Shown: positions 25,687 to 33,964, counted from the first letter of the stretch. The stretch: 64,000 nucleotides of DNA from Chloracidobacterium sp. (GCA_016716305.1 JADJWP010000002.1:2850501-2914500), one strand, 5' to 3'. Translations and numbers: made by a program. Notes: a model not told the origin generated them from the sequence alone.

Positions 25687-26484
25687 ATGATCGAAACACG
25701 AAAGATCTATCAGGAAAACTGTATCGATACGCTTCGCCGGATGCCCGACGACGTAATAGATATGACGATCACGAGTCCGCCGTACGATGACCTACGCGAT
25801 TACAACGGTTATCATTTTCCGGTCGACGAGATCGCGGGAAGGCTATTCGCGAAAACGAAGCCCGGAGGCGTGGTGGTTTGGGTGGTCGGTGACCGTACAT
25901 TGAACGGCGACGAGACACTCTCGAGCTTCCGACATGCATTTGCATTCAAGGAAGCAGGGTTCCGTGTACACGATACGATGATCTACGCTAAGAACAATCC
26001 GATCCCAAGCGATTGCGGCAAAAGATATCGCCAGTGTTTCGAATATATGTTCTGTTTTTCAAAGGGTCAGCCTCAAACCTTCAATCCGATCATGCAGCCG
26101 ATCAAACAAGAAAAAGCATTCAAGTCGTTCCGGATCACCAAGGTCGGACGCAACGACCTTGCTCACGATCACATCGCCCCAAAAGAACGAAAGGTCAACA
26201 ACATATTTTTTTATAACGTAGGCACATCGAGCTCGAAAGACAAGATCGCATTCGAGCATCCGGCCATATTTCCGGAACAGTTGGCGGAGGATCAGATAAG
26301 CACCTGGACGAACAAAGGCGACCTGGTTTACGACTGTTTCATGGGAAGCGGTACGACCGCGAAGGCAGCGGTCATGCTCGATCGCGACTGGGTCGGATCT
26401 GAGATTTCGGAAGAATATGTGCGGATCGCGATGGAACGTTTGCGATCATATACAGGCAAACTGGAACAAACCGTCCCCGGATGA
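25687..26484 (+). CDS. Site-specific DNA methyltransferase, beta class (N4-cytosine or N6-adenine)
   Basis: The product has 265 residues. The catalytic motif IV TSPPY (residues 29-33) comes first, and the SAM-binding motif I DCFMGSGTTAKAA (about 217-229) comes last, followed by DWVGSEISEEY. This order defines the beta class of amino-methyltransferases; TSPPY is most common in N4-cytosine enzymes but also occurs in N6-adenine enzymes. A target-recognition region of about 100 residues lies between. No restriction endonuclease neighbour is recognised, so it is either solitary or part of the NurA/HAS-barrel/exonuclease group. It overlaps or abuts the next frame. Confidence 0.85.
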   Translation: MIETRKIYQENCIDTLRRMPDDVIDMTITSPPYDDLRDYNGYHFPVDEIAGRLFAKTKPGGVVVWVVGDRTLNGDETLSSFRHAFAFKEAGFRVHDTMIYAKNNPIPSDCGKRYRQCFEYMFCFSKGQPQTFNPIMQPIKQEKAFKSFRITKVGRNDLAHDHIAPKERKVNNIFFYNVGTSSSKDKIAFEHPAIFPEQLAEDQISTWTNKGDLVYDCFMGSGTTAKAAVMLDRDWVGSEISEEYVRIAMERLRSYTGKLEQTVPG

Positions 26485-26546
26485 CAACCAAATGCTGCGG
26501 AAGAGCGTCTATATCACCGAAAGCAATCAAGAAGCTGATGTTGGGG

Positions 26547-27107
26547 ATGAAAAAAAAAGGAATGTATAAAGCACTGATGGTCATGGTGGCAGGCGTCGTT
26601 GTGGCAATTAATGGCTACTCGCAGGTTCGTCCGATCGAGAGCGACGCGGCATCGTCAAGAAAGCCGGCCGCACCGTCCTCATTCGCGGCAAAGTACGAGG
26701 GCGGCATGTTTGGGTTCAATGAGCGCGAGGTCGGGACACTGAAATTTGACGAAGAGAACAAGCGGCTCGTGTTTTTCGGCAAGGATCAAAAAGAAAAGTT
26801 CTCATTTGCATACGATGCGATGCAGGTGATCTATCCCCAATCGAAATCCGTGACATCAACGACAGGGAACGTTGTTCGCAATATTCCATTGCCAGGAGCG
26901 ATACTTGGCGGGTTCATCAAAGAGAAACGTCAGTATTTGGTACTGCATTTCGACGATCCGGATTTTGAGATCAAAGGCGTCGTCAATTTCAAGCTCGATA
27001 ACCGCGAACTCCTCGATTCGGTCATCCAAACACTTGGCGAAAAAGCAAAACTCAAGCAACGCGGCGATGCATATTACCGACCGCGTTCCTCACGGACCGA
27101 GATCTAA
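26547..27107 (+). CDS. Exported protein of unknown function, 186 aa
   Basis: I choose ATG 26547 because it begins a signal peptide (MKKKGMYKALMVMVAGVVVA) ending near YSQ; the frame can be opened at 26481, overlapping the methyltransferase by 4 bases. The body (AAKYEGGMFGFNEREVGTLKFDEENKRLVFF and later YLVLHFDDPDFEIKGVVNFKL, in parts) alternates beta strands and turns like a PH-like or lipocalin-size barrel. No catalytic motif is present. It ends 49 bases before the convergent rsmE. Confidence 0.65.
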   Translation: MKKKGMYKALMVMVAGVVVAINGYSQVRPIESDAASSRKPAAPSSFAAKYEGGMFGFNEREVGTLKFDEENKRLVFFGKDQKEKFSFAYDAMQVIYPQSKSVTSTTGNVVRNIPLPGAILGGFIKEKRQYLVLHFDDPDFEIKGVVNFKLDNRELLDSVIQTLGEKAKLKQRGDAYYRPRSSRTEI

Positions 27108-27155
27108 GATTCTGTTCTCAAAAGCGATCCGCTCGAGTTGAATTGCCCCGATGTA

Positions 27156-27893
27156 TCATCGGAGGTCGCCAAAACGGTGCTGAAGTATCGCAGTGATCGC
27201 GATGGCCGCAGTTTCTGCCCGCAAGATCCGTCCGCCCAGCGTGATCGTTGTCGCTCCGGCCTCGCGTGCATACGAGAGCTCTGCGTCGTCCCATCCCCCC
27301 TTTGGACCGTAAATAGCTGTGATAGCTCTTAGGTTTTGATCGGCCTTCAGTTCCTGGCCGTCCCGCTCGCTAAAGAGGAAAAGGCTTGCGCTCGGGTCAT
27401 CCCCGTCACCAGTTTCGAAGACCTCTTTGAACTCCCCAATATTCCCGACTTCCATCAGAAATGCGCGACCGCACTGTTTTGAGGCCTCGAACGCGATCTT
27501 TCGCCAGCGTTCGACGCGTCGCAAAGCATCCTTTGCTCGAACCTCGCATCTCACCGTCGTGATCGGGGTGAGACGGCGGACGCCCAATTCGACGGCTTTC
27601 TGAACGACCAGATCAAATTTCTCACCCGGCGTTATTGCTGCGGCGATACAAAGCTCAAGGGTAGATTCCGGTGCCGTCGGCGGAACCTCGGATTCAACGT
27701 GCAATTCGGCAAATCGTTTAGCGATCCTTTCAACGCGGCATGCGTATTCAACGCCGAGTCCATCGAAAGCATGAACTCGATCACCGGCGGACAGCCTCAA
27801 TACGTCGCGGAGGTGTCGCGTCTCGCTTTCGTCCAGGAGGATAACTAATTGGCCGATATTCTCGGGCCTAGCGTAAAACCGTCGAATGGTCAT
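27156..27893 (-). CDS. rsmE: 16S rRNA (uracil-1498-N3)-methyltransferase
   Basis: The product has 245 residues. It shows the N-terminal PUA-like start RRFYARPENIGQLVILLDESETRHLRDVLRLSAGD in parts, and the SPOUT knot region IYGPKGGWDDAELSYAREAGATTITLGGRILRAETAAIA, whose LG-x-RILRAETA is the SAM-binding trefoil knot of RsmE. It methylates U1498 of 16S rRNA in the 30S subunit. The ATG abuts the stop of the preceding gene (27894), making it the last gene of the rfaE1-rfaE2-unknown-rsmE operon. Confidence 0.93.
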   Translation of the reverse strand: MTIRRFYARPENIGQLVILLDESETRHLRDVLRLSAGDRVHAFDGLGVEYACRVERIAKRFAELHVESEVPPTAPESTLELCIAAAITPGEKFDLVVQKAVELGVRRLTPITTVRCEVRAKDALRRVERWRKIAFEASKQCGRAFLMEVGNIGEFKEVFETGDGDDPSASLFLFSERDGQELKADQNLRAITAIYGPKGGWDDAELSYAREAGATTITLGGRILRAETAAIAITAILQHRFGDLR

Positions 27894-28472
27894 TTAATTT
27901 GAGACGCCTGGGCCAAATCGTCGAAGATAGTCATCCGATCTCTGCCTTAGGCTTATCCAATGTTCAAAGACCTCCGGAGACTGAAGCCAGATCGTCAACC
28001 ATTCGGCGATCTCCGCAGCCAAGGCCGGATCGATCTTGGTACTTTGCTGACTGAGACGTTTCTTGGCGGCGATGGCTTTCTCTCGAAGCAACCTAAGTCC
28101 TTCTTTGTCCCCGTCTTCGGTAAAGCGATGCCGAAGATTTTCCATTCTGCGAATCGAGCTTCGAGCAGACGCAAGGTCTTTGAGGTCAAGGATATTACGA
28201 AGCGGTGCCTCGTACGGAAGGAAGGCATTCCGTTCGATGAACATCTGCATTATCTCGGAATGTCTGAGTTCCGCGCCCTCATCGGCGAGCAAACGAGCGA
28301 TCTTCATTGGCGAATCAACAGCAGCCGAGCCAAATCTCTCGGTCAATGCTGTTTCGATCGCCATCAGTTCGGCAGCTCCAACGCTCTCACAATCCAGCTT
28401 TTCCCAAACCTCGATGATCAGATCGGTCTTGGTAGTTGCATCGAACATACGACGAGTGACAGACCAATTCAT
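27894..28472 (-). CDS. Hypothetical protein in the heptose/rsmE operon, 192 aa
   Basis: The start overlaps the rfaE2 stop in an ATGA (28469-28472) and the stop abuts the rsmE start, so coupling is strong. The product is helical and charged: IIEVWEKLDCESVGAAELMAIETALTERFG, then MKIARLLADEGAELRHSEIMQMFIERN, both in parts. I recognise no named domain. It has no signal peptide or membrane helix. Its place suggests a conserved lineage-specific partner of an RNA or envelope function, but this is inference only. Confidence 0.75.
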   Translation of the reverse strand: MNWSVTRRMFDATTKTDLIIEVWEKLDCESVGAAELMAIETALTERFGSAAVDSPMKIARLLADEGAELRHSEIMQMFIERNAFLPYEAPLRNILDLKDLASARSSIRRMENLRHRFTEDGDKEGLRLLREKAIAAKKRLSQQSTKIDPALAAEIAEWLTIWLQSPEVFEHWISLRQRSDDYLRRFGPGVSN

Positions 28473-28957
28473 CCGGTGACGATCTGTCGCAATATTTCCG
28501 ACGACGAATGATCCTTTGGATCGCCGACGATCGCGACCTTCCCGCCAACGCTTGCGATCGTATGTCGCTCGGGAACTGAGTCCTCGGTGTAGTCGGTTCC
28601 TTTTGCGTGGAAATCAGGGCGGATGTCGAGTATCAATTGCTCGACGGTCGGCTCATTAAAGATCGTTACCGCGTCGGGATATCGAAACGCCGCAACGATC
28701 TCGGCTCGTTCGTTCTCAGGCATGAACGGACGGCCCTCACCCTTGAGTTGTCTCACATGATGATCGGAATTAATACCGACGACGAGAAATCCGCCAAGGG
28801 CCTTTGCCCCTTCGAGATAACGAACATGTCCGACATGTATAAGGTCAAAACAACCGTTCGCGAGTGTGATCTTGGAACCGGAGGACCGAGCCGCGGCGAC
28901 CGCCGAGATCAAATGTTGCCGATCATAGATCGGTGCCGATGTCGAAGTTTCGTTCAT
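28469..28957 (-). CDS. rfaE2: D-glycero-beta-D-manno-heptose 1-phosphate adenylyltransferase
   Basis: The product has 162 residues, a single nucleotidyltransferase domain. It starts the fold at ITLANGCFDLIHVGHVRYLEGAKALG, where HVGH is the HxGH nucleotide-binding motif, and has VGINSDHHVRQLKG and the C-terminal SSSEIL signal (ISxT/S-like). It makes ADP-heptose for the LPS inner core. In enterobacteria this domain is fused to the kinase as HldE; here the two are separate genes overlapping by 4 bases (28954-28957). Confidence 0.92.
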   Translation of the reverse strand: MNETSTSAPIYDRQHLISAVAAARSSGSKITLANGCFDLIHVGHVRYLEGAKALGGFLVVGINSDHHVRQLKGEGRPFMPENERAEIVAAFRYPDAVTIFNEPTVEQLILDIRPDFHAKGTDYTEDSVPERHTIASVGGKVAIVGDPKDHSSSEILRQIVTG

Positions 28958-29961
28958 GCTGTGGATTCTACTGGCCGGCCAAGTGCAAATTCATTCAGGG
29001 AAGCGACAACTTCTGATGAGGATGCCGTCGCAGTACCTTTTTTCATAACCACGATCGCACCGGCGTGATTGGCGATGCGGGCGGCATCGAGATGGTTCAG
29101 GTTCGAAGCAAGCCCAAGAGAATATGCAGCGATCACGGTGTCACCGGCACCGGTCACGTCAACGGGTTCACTCGATCCGACAGCATCGATCCGCACCACC
29201 GGTTTGTTCCGCTCGAAAAGCTGCATACCTCGATTTCCGCAAGTTACAAGCAGCGCTTCGTAGCCGATCTCTTCGCGAAGTCGGTCGCAATCTGCTTCCG
29301 AAAAATCACTGCCGAGGATCTGTTCGACCTCGTCTTGATTTGGGGTTGCTGTCGTCGCTCCTGGAAAACTCCGCAGCGAGAATCGAGAATCGACAACAAG
29401 CGGTATACGCCGGCGTAAAGCGATCTCGAGGGCCGTGTTGAATATCGGACCTGACGCAACTCCATAGCCGTAATCTGACAAAATAATAGCGTCGGCGGTT
29501 TCGCCGGCGACAAGCAGCGACCCATTCAGGCTGTCTTTGATCGACTGGTCAGCCGAAATCTGGTCCTCATAATCGATTCGGATAACCTGCTGACGGGCGG
29601 CATAATGCTGTCCCGCCAAAACACGGACCTTAGTCGTGGTCGTATGTCTATTTCCCACTACGATCTTGTCGCATCTTACTCCGCCGGTCTCAAGACTGTC
29701 GACCAAGAGTCGGCCCGCAGCATCATCGCCTATAAGGCCGATCAGGATCGGAGTGCCGCCCAGCGAGGCGACGTTTGCAGCGGTATTCGCTGCACCGCCG
29801 GGGCGTGTCTCGGTGGCGTCATGTCGGAGAATGAAAACCGGGGCCTCCCGAGAAACACGGCTTATCGTGCCGTTAAGGAACTGGTCGGCGACCATATCGC
29901 CAATAATGACAACATTTCGACCGGGAAAATGACTCTTGACCTTGTCAGCAAGCAAACTCAT
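28954..29961 (-). CDS. rfaE1: D-glycero-beta-D-manno-heptose-7-phosphate kinase
   Basis: The product has 335 residues of the PfkB ribokinase fold. The N-terminal signature is VVIIGDMVADQFLNGTISRVSREAP, with ETRPGGAANTAANVASLGG next, and the C-terminal ATP/anion hole is PVDVTGAGDTVIAAYSL with the catalytic aspartate of GAGD. It phosphorylates heptose-7-phosphate at C1 for ADP-heptose synthesis in the cytosol. It is the first gene of a four-gene leftward operon with 4-base overlaps. Confidence 0.92.
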   Translation of the reverse strand: MSLLADKVKSHFPGRNVVIIGDMVADQFLNGTISRVSREAPVFILRHDATETRPGGAANTAANVASLGGTPILIGLIGDDAAGRLLVDSLETGGVRCDKIVVGNRHTTTTKVRVLAGQHYAARQQVIRIDYEDQISADQSIKDSLNGSLLVAGETADAIILSDYGYGVASGPIFNTALEIALRRRIPLVVDSRFSLRSFPGATTATPNQDEVEQILGSDFSEADCDRLREEIGYEALLVTCGNRGMQLFERNKPVVRIDAVGSSEPVDVTGAGDTVIAAYSLGLASNLNHLDAARIANHAGAIVVMKKGTATASSSEVVASLNEFALGRPVESTA

Positions 29962-29994
29962 GTCGTTAATGAGAAATTACAATAGTTCTTCGCA

Positions 29995-30031
29995 ATAAAC
30001 AAAAAGGTTGGGAGCCTTGGCCCCCAACCTT
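29995..30031 (-). terminator. Terminator of the FG-GAP protein gene (leftward)
   Basis: AAGGTTGGG (30004-30012) pairs with CCCAACCTT (30023-30031) around a 10-base loop. Read leftward it is followed by TTTGTTTATTG. It lies 24 bases past the stop at 30055 and separates that gene from rfaE1. Confidence 0.75.
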
Positions 30032-30054
30032 CGATGCAAAGATGGATCTAAGCC

Positions 30055-31017
30055 CTAGTGAGAATCGTACGCTGCGACCGGGAAGTCGTTCGGCAATCCC
30101 CATTGAACGACTGCGAGCACGCCGTCGAGGCTGCGGAGAACGTAGAACTGGCCGTCGGTATTGCGCCAAATCGCAACGTCGGTCTTACCGTCACCGTCGT
30201 AATCGTTCTGGACATTCAAGTCCGAGCTCGTGATGCCGAAGGTCAAAGCAATAAGGCCGCCATCAGTGCTCCGGCGTATGAACCACGCGAGGTTGGACGA
30301 AGGTGTCGAACCCTCACGTACAACCGCGATGTCAGTCTTGCCGTCGCCGTCGTAATCGCCCGGGACCACAAGATCATTGCCCCAGCCCCACGGAATGATG
30401 TCGAAACCGCCTGTGCTGCGTTGAACGTAGAAAGTCGCCTGCGACGTCGAGGTCGCACCCGGACGCTGGATCGCAAAATCGAACTTATTGTCGCCGTCGT
30501 AATCGCCCGGTGCCGTAAAGTCGGTCGAAAGCCCAAACTGTTGGGCCACGAATCCACCGTCAGAGCTTCGGAGAACATACCAGATCATTGCTCCATTGGA
30601 ACGACGAGCGACTGCAGGGTCGGTTTTGCCGTCACCATCGTAATCTCGAGCGACCGGTTCGTCCCCGGTAAGACCGAATAAAATGCCGTTGAAGGTGCTG
30701 TCAGAACTATTTAGCCAATACCAAGCTCCGGTCGTGTCACGCCAAACAGCGACATCGCCCTTGCCGTCACCGTCAAAATCGCCTGGCGTCATAAAGTCCT
30801 CATTCGCCAAACCAAAGGTCTGGATAGAGACACCGCCTGCTGACTTGAACGTGTACCAAGTGTTGTTTGTCGGCCGGAACACCGAAAAATCAGCCTTTCC
30901 GTCATTGTCGGTGTCGATCGCCTTACGCAATGACAGTTGTGCGAACGAGGGAATGCTGAGTAGAAGGGCTATTGCGGCGGCGACGCCAAACTTGCCGACG
31001 GTTACAAATTTTCTCAT
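30055..31017 (-). CDS. Secreted FG-GAP/VCBS repeat protein
   Basis: The product has 320 residues from ATG 31017, 8 bases after GGAAA, and starts with a signal peptide (MRKFVTVGKFGVAAAIALLLSIPSFAQ). The rest is six to seven repeats of about 45 residues with the core D-x-D-G-D-G-K-x-D-x-A-V-W/R (for example DFDGDGKGDVAVWRDTTGAWYW). The Asp-rich loops bind Ca2+, as in integrin-type beta-propellers. There is no enzyme domain, so the protein is all propeller. A strong terminator follows. Similar repeats end two large proteins near 57 and 64 kb. Confidence 0.88.
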   Translation of the reverse strand: MRKFVTVGKFGVAAAIALLLSIPSFAQLSLRKAIDTDNDGKADFSVFRPTNNTWYTFKSAGGVSIQTFGLANEDFMTPGDFDGDGKGDVAVWRDTTGAWYWLNSSDSTFNGILFGLTGDEPVARDYDGDGKTDPAVARRSNGAMIWYVLRSSDGGFVAQQFGLSTDFTAPGDYDGDNKFDFAIQRPGATSTSQATFYVQRSTGGFDIIPWGWGNDLVVPGDYDGDGKTDIAVVREGSTPSSNLAWFIRRSTDGGLIALTFGITSSDLNVQNDYDGDGKTDVAIWRNTDGQFYVLRSLDGVLAVVQWGLPNDFPVAAYDSH

Positions 31018-31082
31018 CTTGTGTTTCCTATTAAATATCTCGATTTTGATCCGCTGAAGCTTCAACGGAGGGCGGAACCTTA

Positions 31083-31112
31083 AATATACTACTTTCGCAT
31101 TTAACAGTGCAA
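31083..31112 (-). promoter_or_regulatory. Promoter of the FG-GAP gene
   Basis: On the minus strand TTGCAC (31107-31112) and TATATT (31083-31088) are spaced by 18 bases. The predicted start gives a leader of about 60 bases before ATG 31017. The upstream 100 bases to the subtilase stop hold nothing else I can name. Confidence 0.5.
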
Positions 31113-31227
31113 GAAATTACTGCAAAAAGCTACCTGGCGGCGAGAAATTGCCAAAAAGCTCGGTTTGCAAACAGTATGCGTTGTTAGACGCACCTATTAA
31201 AGGAATAGTTGGAAATCACCGAAAATT

Positions 31228-32781
31228 TCAAAAAATTCCGGTTCTGGACTGAGTAACCGTGATCGGCGACCCATTGACCCTGACCGTCCCTGATCGCGTT
31301 ATACCAGGATTAACCGTCACCCAGAGGCTGATCACCGCGTTGCCGCTCATTACCGCCGGCGTTAACACGCTTATCCACTTCGAATCGCTTTTGACCGAGA
31401 AATCGCAATTCTGCGGTGCAGAGACGGTGATATGTACGGCGCCGCCTTTTGTCGGAAGCGTTACCGAACTTGATGAAAGCTGATAGCTGCAAACCGTTGG
31501 GTTCTGCAAAGCGTTTGCTATATTCAAACGTCCGCCGGACTTCACCATCGATTGCCACGCGGGCAGCTGATCGACCGTATTCATGAGCGTCGCTTTTATC
31601 GAAGCGCTTGAAAGCGACGGATTGTGCGCCGCCAGTAATGCGGCCGCTCCCGAAACATGAGGTGCCGCCATCGATGTTCCACTCATGTTGCCGTAGCCGG
31701 AGTTTGACCCGAATGTCGTACTGTAAACACCGGAACCGGGGGCGGCAAGATCGACACTCACCGTCCCGTAATTCGAGAAACCCGAACGAGTGTCGTCGGA
31801 AGTCGACGAGGCGACATTCAAGATACTGGGCGAATTGTAGCTGCCGGGAAAGAAAGGCGTCGTTTCGGTGTTCTGGCCGGAATTTCCTGCGGCAAAGACA
31901 TTAAGCACGCCGGCGTCGCCTAAGGCATCAATGGCGTCTTTGGTCGCCTGGTCGTACCCGCAGGCCTCTTGGCATCCGCCGTAAGAATTGTTCGAGACAC
32001 GGATATTGACACCGCGAAGCTTCATCATTCGCACGTAATTGTAAGCGTTGATCAGCATAGCGGACGTCGTATCATTTCCGGCTGCATTGTATATCTTGAT
32101 GACCATCAAACGGACGTTCCAATTCACGCCGACGATACCGACGCCATTGTTGCCCGCCGCTCCGATCGTCCCACCGGTATGCGTTCCATGTCCGTGCTGA
32201 TCGGACGGATCGTTGTCGTTAAACCGAAAGTCCCAACCGTTCATATCGTCAACAAATCCGTTGTTATCGTCGTCGACACCATTACCGGCGACCTCGTCGG
32301 GATTCGTCCATAAGTTCGAAACGAGGTCCTCGTGCGTCAGCCGCATTCCTGTATCGATGTTGGCAACGACCACAGATGAACTGCCTGTTGCAATATCCCA
32401 TGCAGACGGCGCAGATATCCGCGAGAGCCCGTAAAGTCCCGGATTTGAATACTGTGGGTCGTTCGGTGTAGCAAGAAGCCGATAATAAAAGTTTGGTTGA
32501 GCCTGGACAGACGGGTCTGAACGCTGATATCGGGCGATCGCTTCCATCAGATCGAGACCGTCGCGAATTGTTACACGCTGCCAACCGCTTTCGCCGAGCT
32601 GTTCGACCACACGCGACCCGAGACGGGCATGCAACGCCTCGGCCGCAGCAAGCGAGCTTCCAGACTCAAATTTGACCAAGAGCTCGTTCTTAACGAACCG
32701 TTCCTGATCCTTTTGCCCAAACGCGTTCGGCAACAAAGTCAAAAATACGCCGATAAGAAAAAGGCCGGTTGGGATTTTCAT
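31228..32781 (-). CDS. Secreted subtilisin-like (S8) serine protease with BACON-like C-terminal domain
   Basis: The product has 517 residues from ATG 32781, which starts a signal peptide (MKIPTGLFLIGVFLTLLPNAFGQ). Residues 25-110 form an I9-like propeptide (ELLVKFESGSSLAAAEALHARLGSR in parts). The catalytic triad is Asp143 (ANIDTGM), His198 (HGHGTHTGG) and Ser370 (SGTSMAAPH), with oxyanion Asn near 300 (AAGNSG). The last 85 residues (CSYQLSSSSV ... WISV ... SGTVRVNGSPITVTQ) resemble a BACON-type carbohydrate- or mucin-binding Ig-like module. An extracellular protease that feeds on protein is likely. No partner genes flank it. Confidence 0.92.
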   Translation of the reverse strand: MKIPTGLFLIGVFLTLLPNAFGQKDQERFVKNELLVKFESGSSLAAAEALHARLGSRVVEQLGESGWQRVTIRDGLDLMEAIARYQRSDPSVQAQPNFYYRLLATPNDPQYSNPGLYGLSRISAPSAWDIATGSSSVVVANIDTGMRLTHEDLVSNLWTNPDEVAGNGVDDDNNGFVDDMNGWDFRFNDNDPSDQHGHGTHTGGTIGAAGNNGVGIVGVNWNVRLMVIKIYNAAGNDTTSAMLINAYNYVRMMKLRGVNIRVSNNSYGGCQEACGYDQATKDAIDALGDAGVLNVFAAGNSGQNTETTPFFPGSYNSPSILNVASSTSDDTRSGFSNYGTVSVDLAAPGSGVYSTTFGSNSGYGNMSGTSMAAPHVSGAAALLAAHNPSLSSASIKATLMNTVDQLPAWQSMVKSGGRLNIANALQNPTVCSYQLSSSSVTLPTKGGAVHITVSAPQNCDFSVKSDSKWISVLTPAVMSGNAVISLWVTVNPGITRSGTVRVNGSPITVTQSRTGIF

Positions 32782-32805
32782 AAACGTTTGCAACGTAAGA
32801 GCGCC

Positions 32806-32856
32806 CAAGGTATAAGAAACGAACAAGGGCCTCCCTTAGATTATAGGGAAGCCCTT
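32806..32856 (-). terminator. Hairpin between tRNA-His and the subtilase gene
   Basis: AAGGGCCTCCCT (32825-32836) pairs with AGGGAAGCCCTT (32845-32856) apart from one mismatch. It is a probable terminator of the leftward tRNA transcript, although the U-tract after it is weak. The loop contains TATAAT on the minus strand (32841-32846), which could be the -10 of the subtilase gene, with TTGGCT 18 bases upstream. Confidence 0.5.
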
Positions 32857-32903
32857 TGACGTAAGCCAAGACCTTTTTGTGATCTGCCGGCAAGAAAATG
32901 AAA

Positions 32904-32980
32904 TGGGGCGGCTAGTGGGAATCGAACCCACGACATCCAGAACCACAATCTGGCGTTCTAACCCCTGAACTATAGCCGCC
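32904..32980 (-). tRNA. tRNA-His (GTG)
   Basis: The minus-strand sequence folds as a complete cloverleaf with an extra 5' G (position -1) pairing with C73, the identity element of tRNA-His. Acceptor GCGGCTA pairs with TAGCCGC. The anticodon arm CCAGA-TTGTGGT-TCTGG presents GTG. The T arm GTGGG-TTCGAAT-CCCAC is standard and CCA is encoded (32904-32906). Confidence 0.96.
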
Positions 32981-33055
32981 ATAACCGACGTGAAAGATGA
33001 CACGAGAGGCTGCAAATGACGTCGGGACCCACACAATTTGAATGGCGATCGATCT

Positions 33056-33129
33056 TGCCCCCGGCACGACTCGAACGTGCGACCCACAGCTTAGAAGGCT
33101 GTTGCTCTATCCGACTGAGCTACGGGAGC
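33056..33129 (-). tRNA. tRNA-Arg (TCT)
   Basis: On the minus strand, acceptor GCTCCCG pairs with CGGGGGC (one G-T). The D arm has the usual AGCTCAGTCGGATAGAGC. The anticodon arm ACAGC-CTTCTAA-GCTGT presents TCT, reading AGA. The T arm is GCACG-TTCGAGT-CGTGC. CCA is not encoded. It lies 75 bases upstream of tRNA-His in the same orientation. Confidence 0.95.
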
Positions 33130-33170
33130 ATAACAAACAGCAAAACGAAATGTTACCGATTGACGAAAGC

Positions 33171-33293
33171 TTAGTCAAACAATTCGAGAACGGTATAGGT
33201 TATCGCAAATAGAATACCAACAGCGATCATCCCGAAATGAATCGCCGCCAAGAGGTTGGCCTCGCGTCTGAAAGTGTACCTAAGCCTTCGCAC
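33171..33293 (-). CDS. Possible 40-aa single-helix membrane protein overlapping cmk
   Basis: A 41-codon frame begins at GTG 33293, 14 bases inside the 3' end of cmk in another frame (ATGAGTG context), and ends at 33171. The product starts with a basic stretch (VRRLRYTFRREANLL) followed by one clear membrane helix (AAIHFGMIAVGILFAITYTVLEL) and an acidic end. The positive-inside pattern and the strict overlap favour a real small gene. An ATG at residue 22 exists but would give a 19-residue peptide. No homologue is recalled. Confidence 0.45.
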   Translation of the reverse strand: MRRLRYTFRREANLLAAIHFGMIAVGILFAITYTVLELFD

Positions 33294-33957
33294 TCATGGT
33301 TTCACGGATCTTGCCCATCATTTGTTCAAAAACTTCGGTCAGATCCAATTCGCTTGTGTCGATCACAATGGCATCAGCAGCGATGGTCAGCGGCGAATCG
33401 TCGCGAGAAACGTCACGTTCGTCGCGTTGGTTGATCTCGTTAAGGGTTTGGTCGAATGTTGAAGATCCGCCTTTTGCCCGATCCTCTTCGAATCGCCGCA
33501 TTGCGCGGGCGTCGGGCTTTGCGGTAAGAAAGAACTTAAGGTCGGCGTTAGGAAACACGACACTGCCAATATCGCGGCCCTCAAGCACACAGCCGTTTTG
33601 AGCAGACCGCCCGATCTCGCGCTGATGTTCGACCATTACCCGTCGCACTTCGGATACCGTCGAAACGACCGAGGCGGCTTGAGCGGCTTGAAGGGTTCGG
33701 ATCTCGGATGTCACGTCTTGTCCGTCAAGGAAAACGCGCATTGCGTCGGGACTGCCGACAAGTTCGATCTTCGACGCTTCAGCGATATCCGCTAATCGAG
33801 CAACGTCGTTAAGATCGACATTCTGCCGGGTCGCGGCGAATGCAACAGCCCGATACATTGCACCGGTGTCGAGGTAAAGCAGGCCAAGTTCATTTGCGAG
33901 CATTTTACCCAACGTTGATTTTCCGGCGCCCGACGGCCCATCGATAGCAATTATCAT
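33280..33957 (-). CDS. cmk: Cytidylate kinase
   Basis: The product has 225 residues. The P-loop is GPSGAGKST (residues 7-15); next come LGLLYLDTGAMYRAVA (CMP-binding helix) and the late RDIGSVVFPNADLKFFLTAKPDARAMRR with the lid arginines. It converts CMP and dCMP to diphosphates using ATP. The -10 TAGAAT lies only 7 bases from ATG 33957 and no ribosome site is present, which suggests a leaderless mRNA. A small membrane ORF overlaps its end. Confidence 0.95.
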   Translation of the reverse strand: MIIAIDGPSGAGKSTLGKMLANELGLLYLDTGAMYRAVAFAATRQNVDLNDVARLADIAEASKIELVGSPDAMRVFLDGQDVTSEIRTLQAAQAASVVSTVSEVRRVMVEHQREIGRSAQNGCVLEGRDIGSVVFPNADLKFFLTAKPDARAMRRFEEDRAKGGSSTFDQTLNEINQRDERDVSRDDSPLTIAADAIVIDTSELDLTEVFEQMMGKIRETMSAKA

Positions 33958-33964
33958 CGAGATA

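Noticed and set aside
25687..26484. Calling the beta-class methyltransferase part of the type II R-M system at 47-49 kb
   Set aside because: The two are more than 20 kb apart and of different chemistry (amino versus C5), so they are treated as separate.
28980..29010. TTCATTCAGG near the end of rfaE1 as a third FadR-like site
   Set aside because: Only one half of the palindrome is present, and it is inside a coding sequence far from a promoter.
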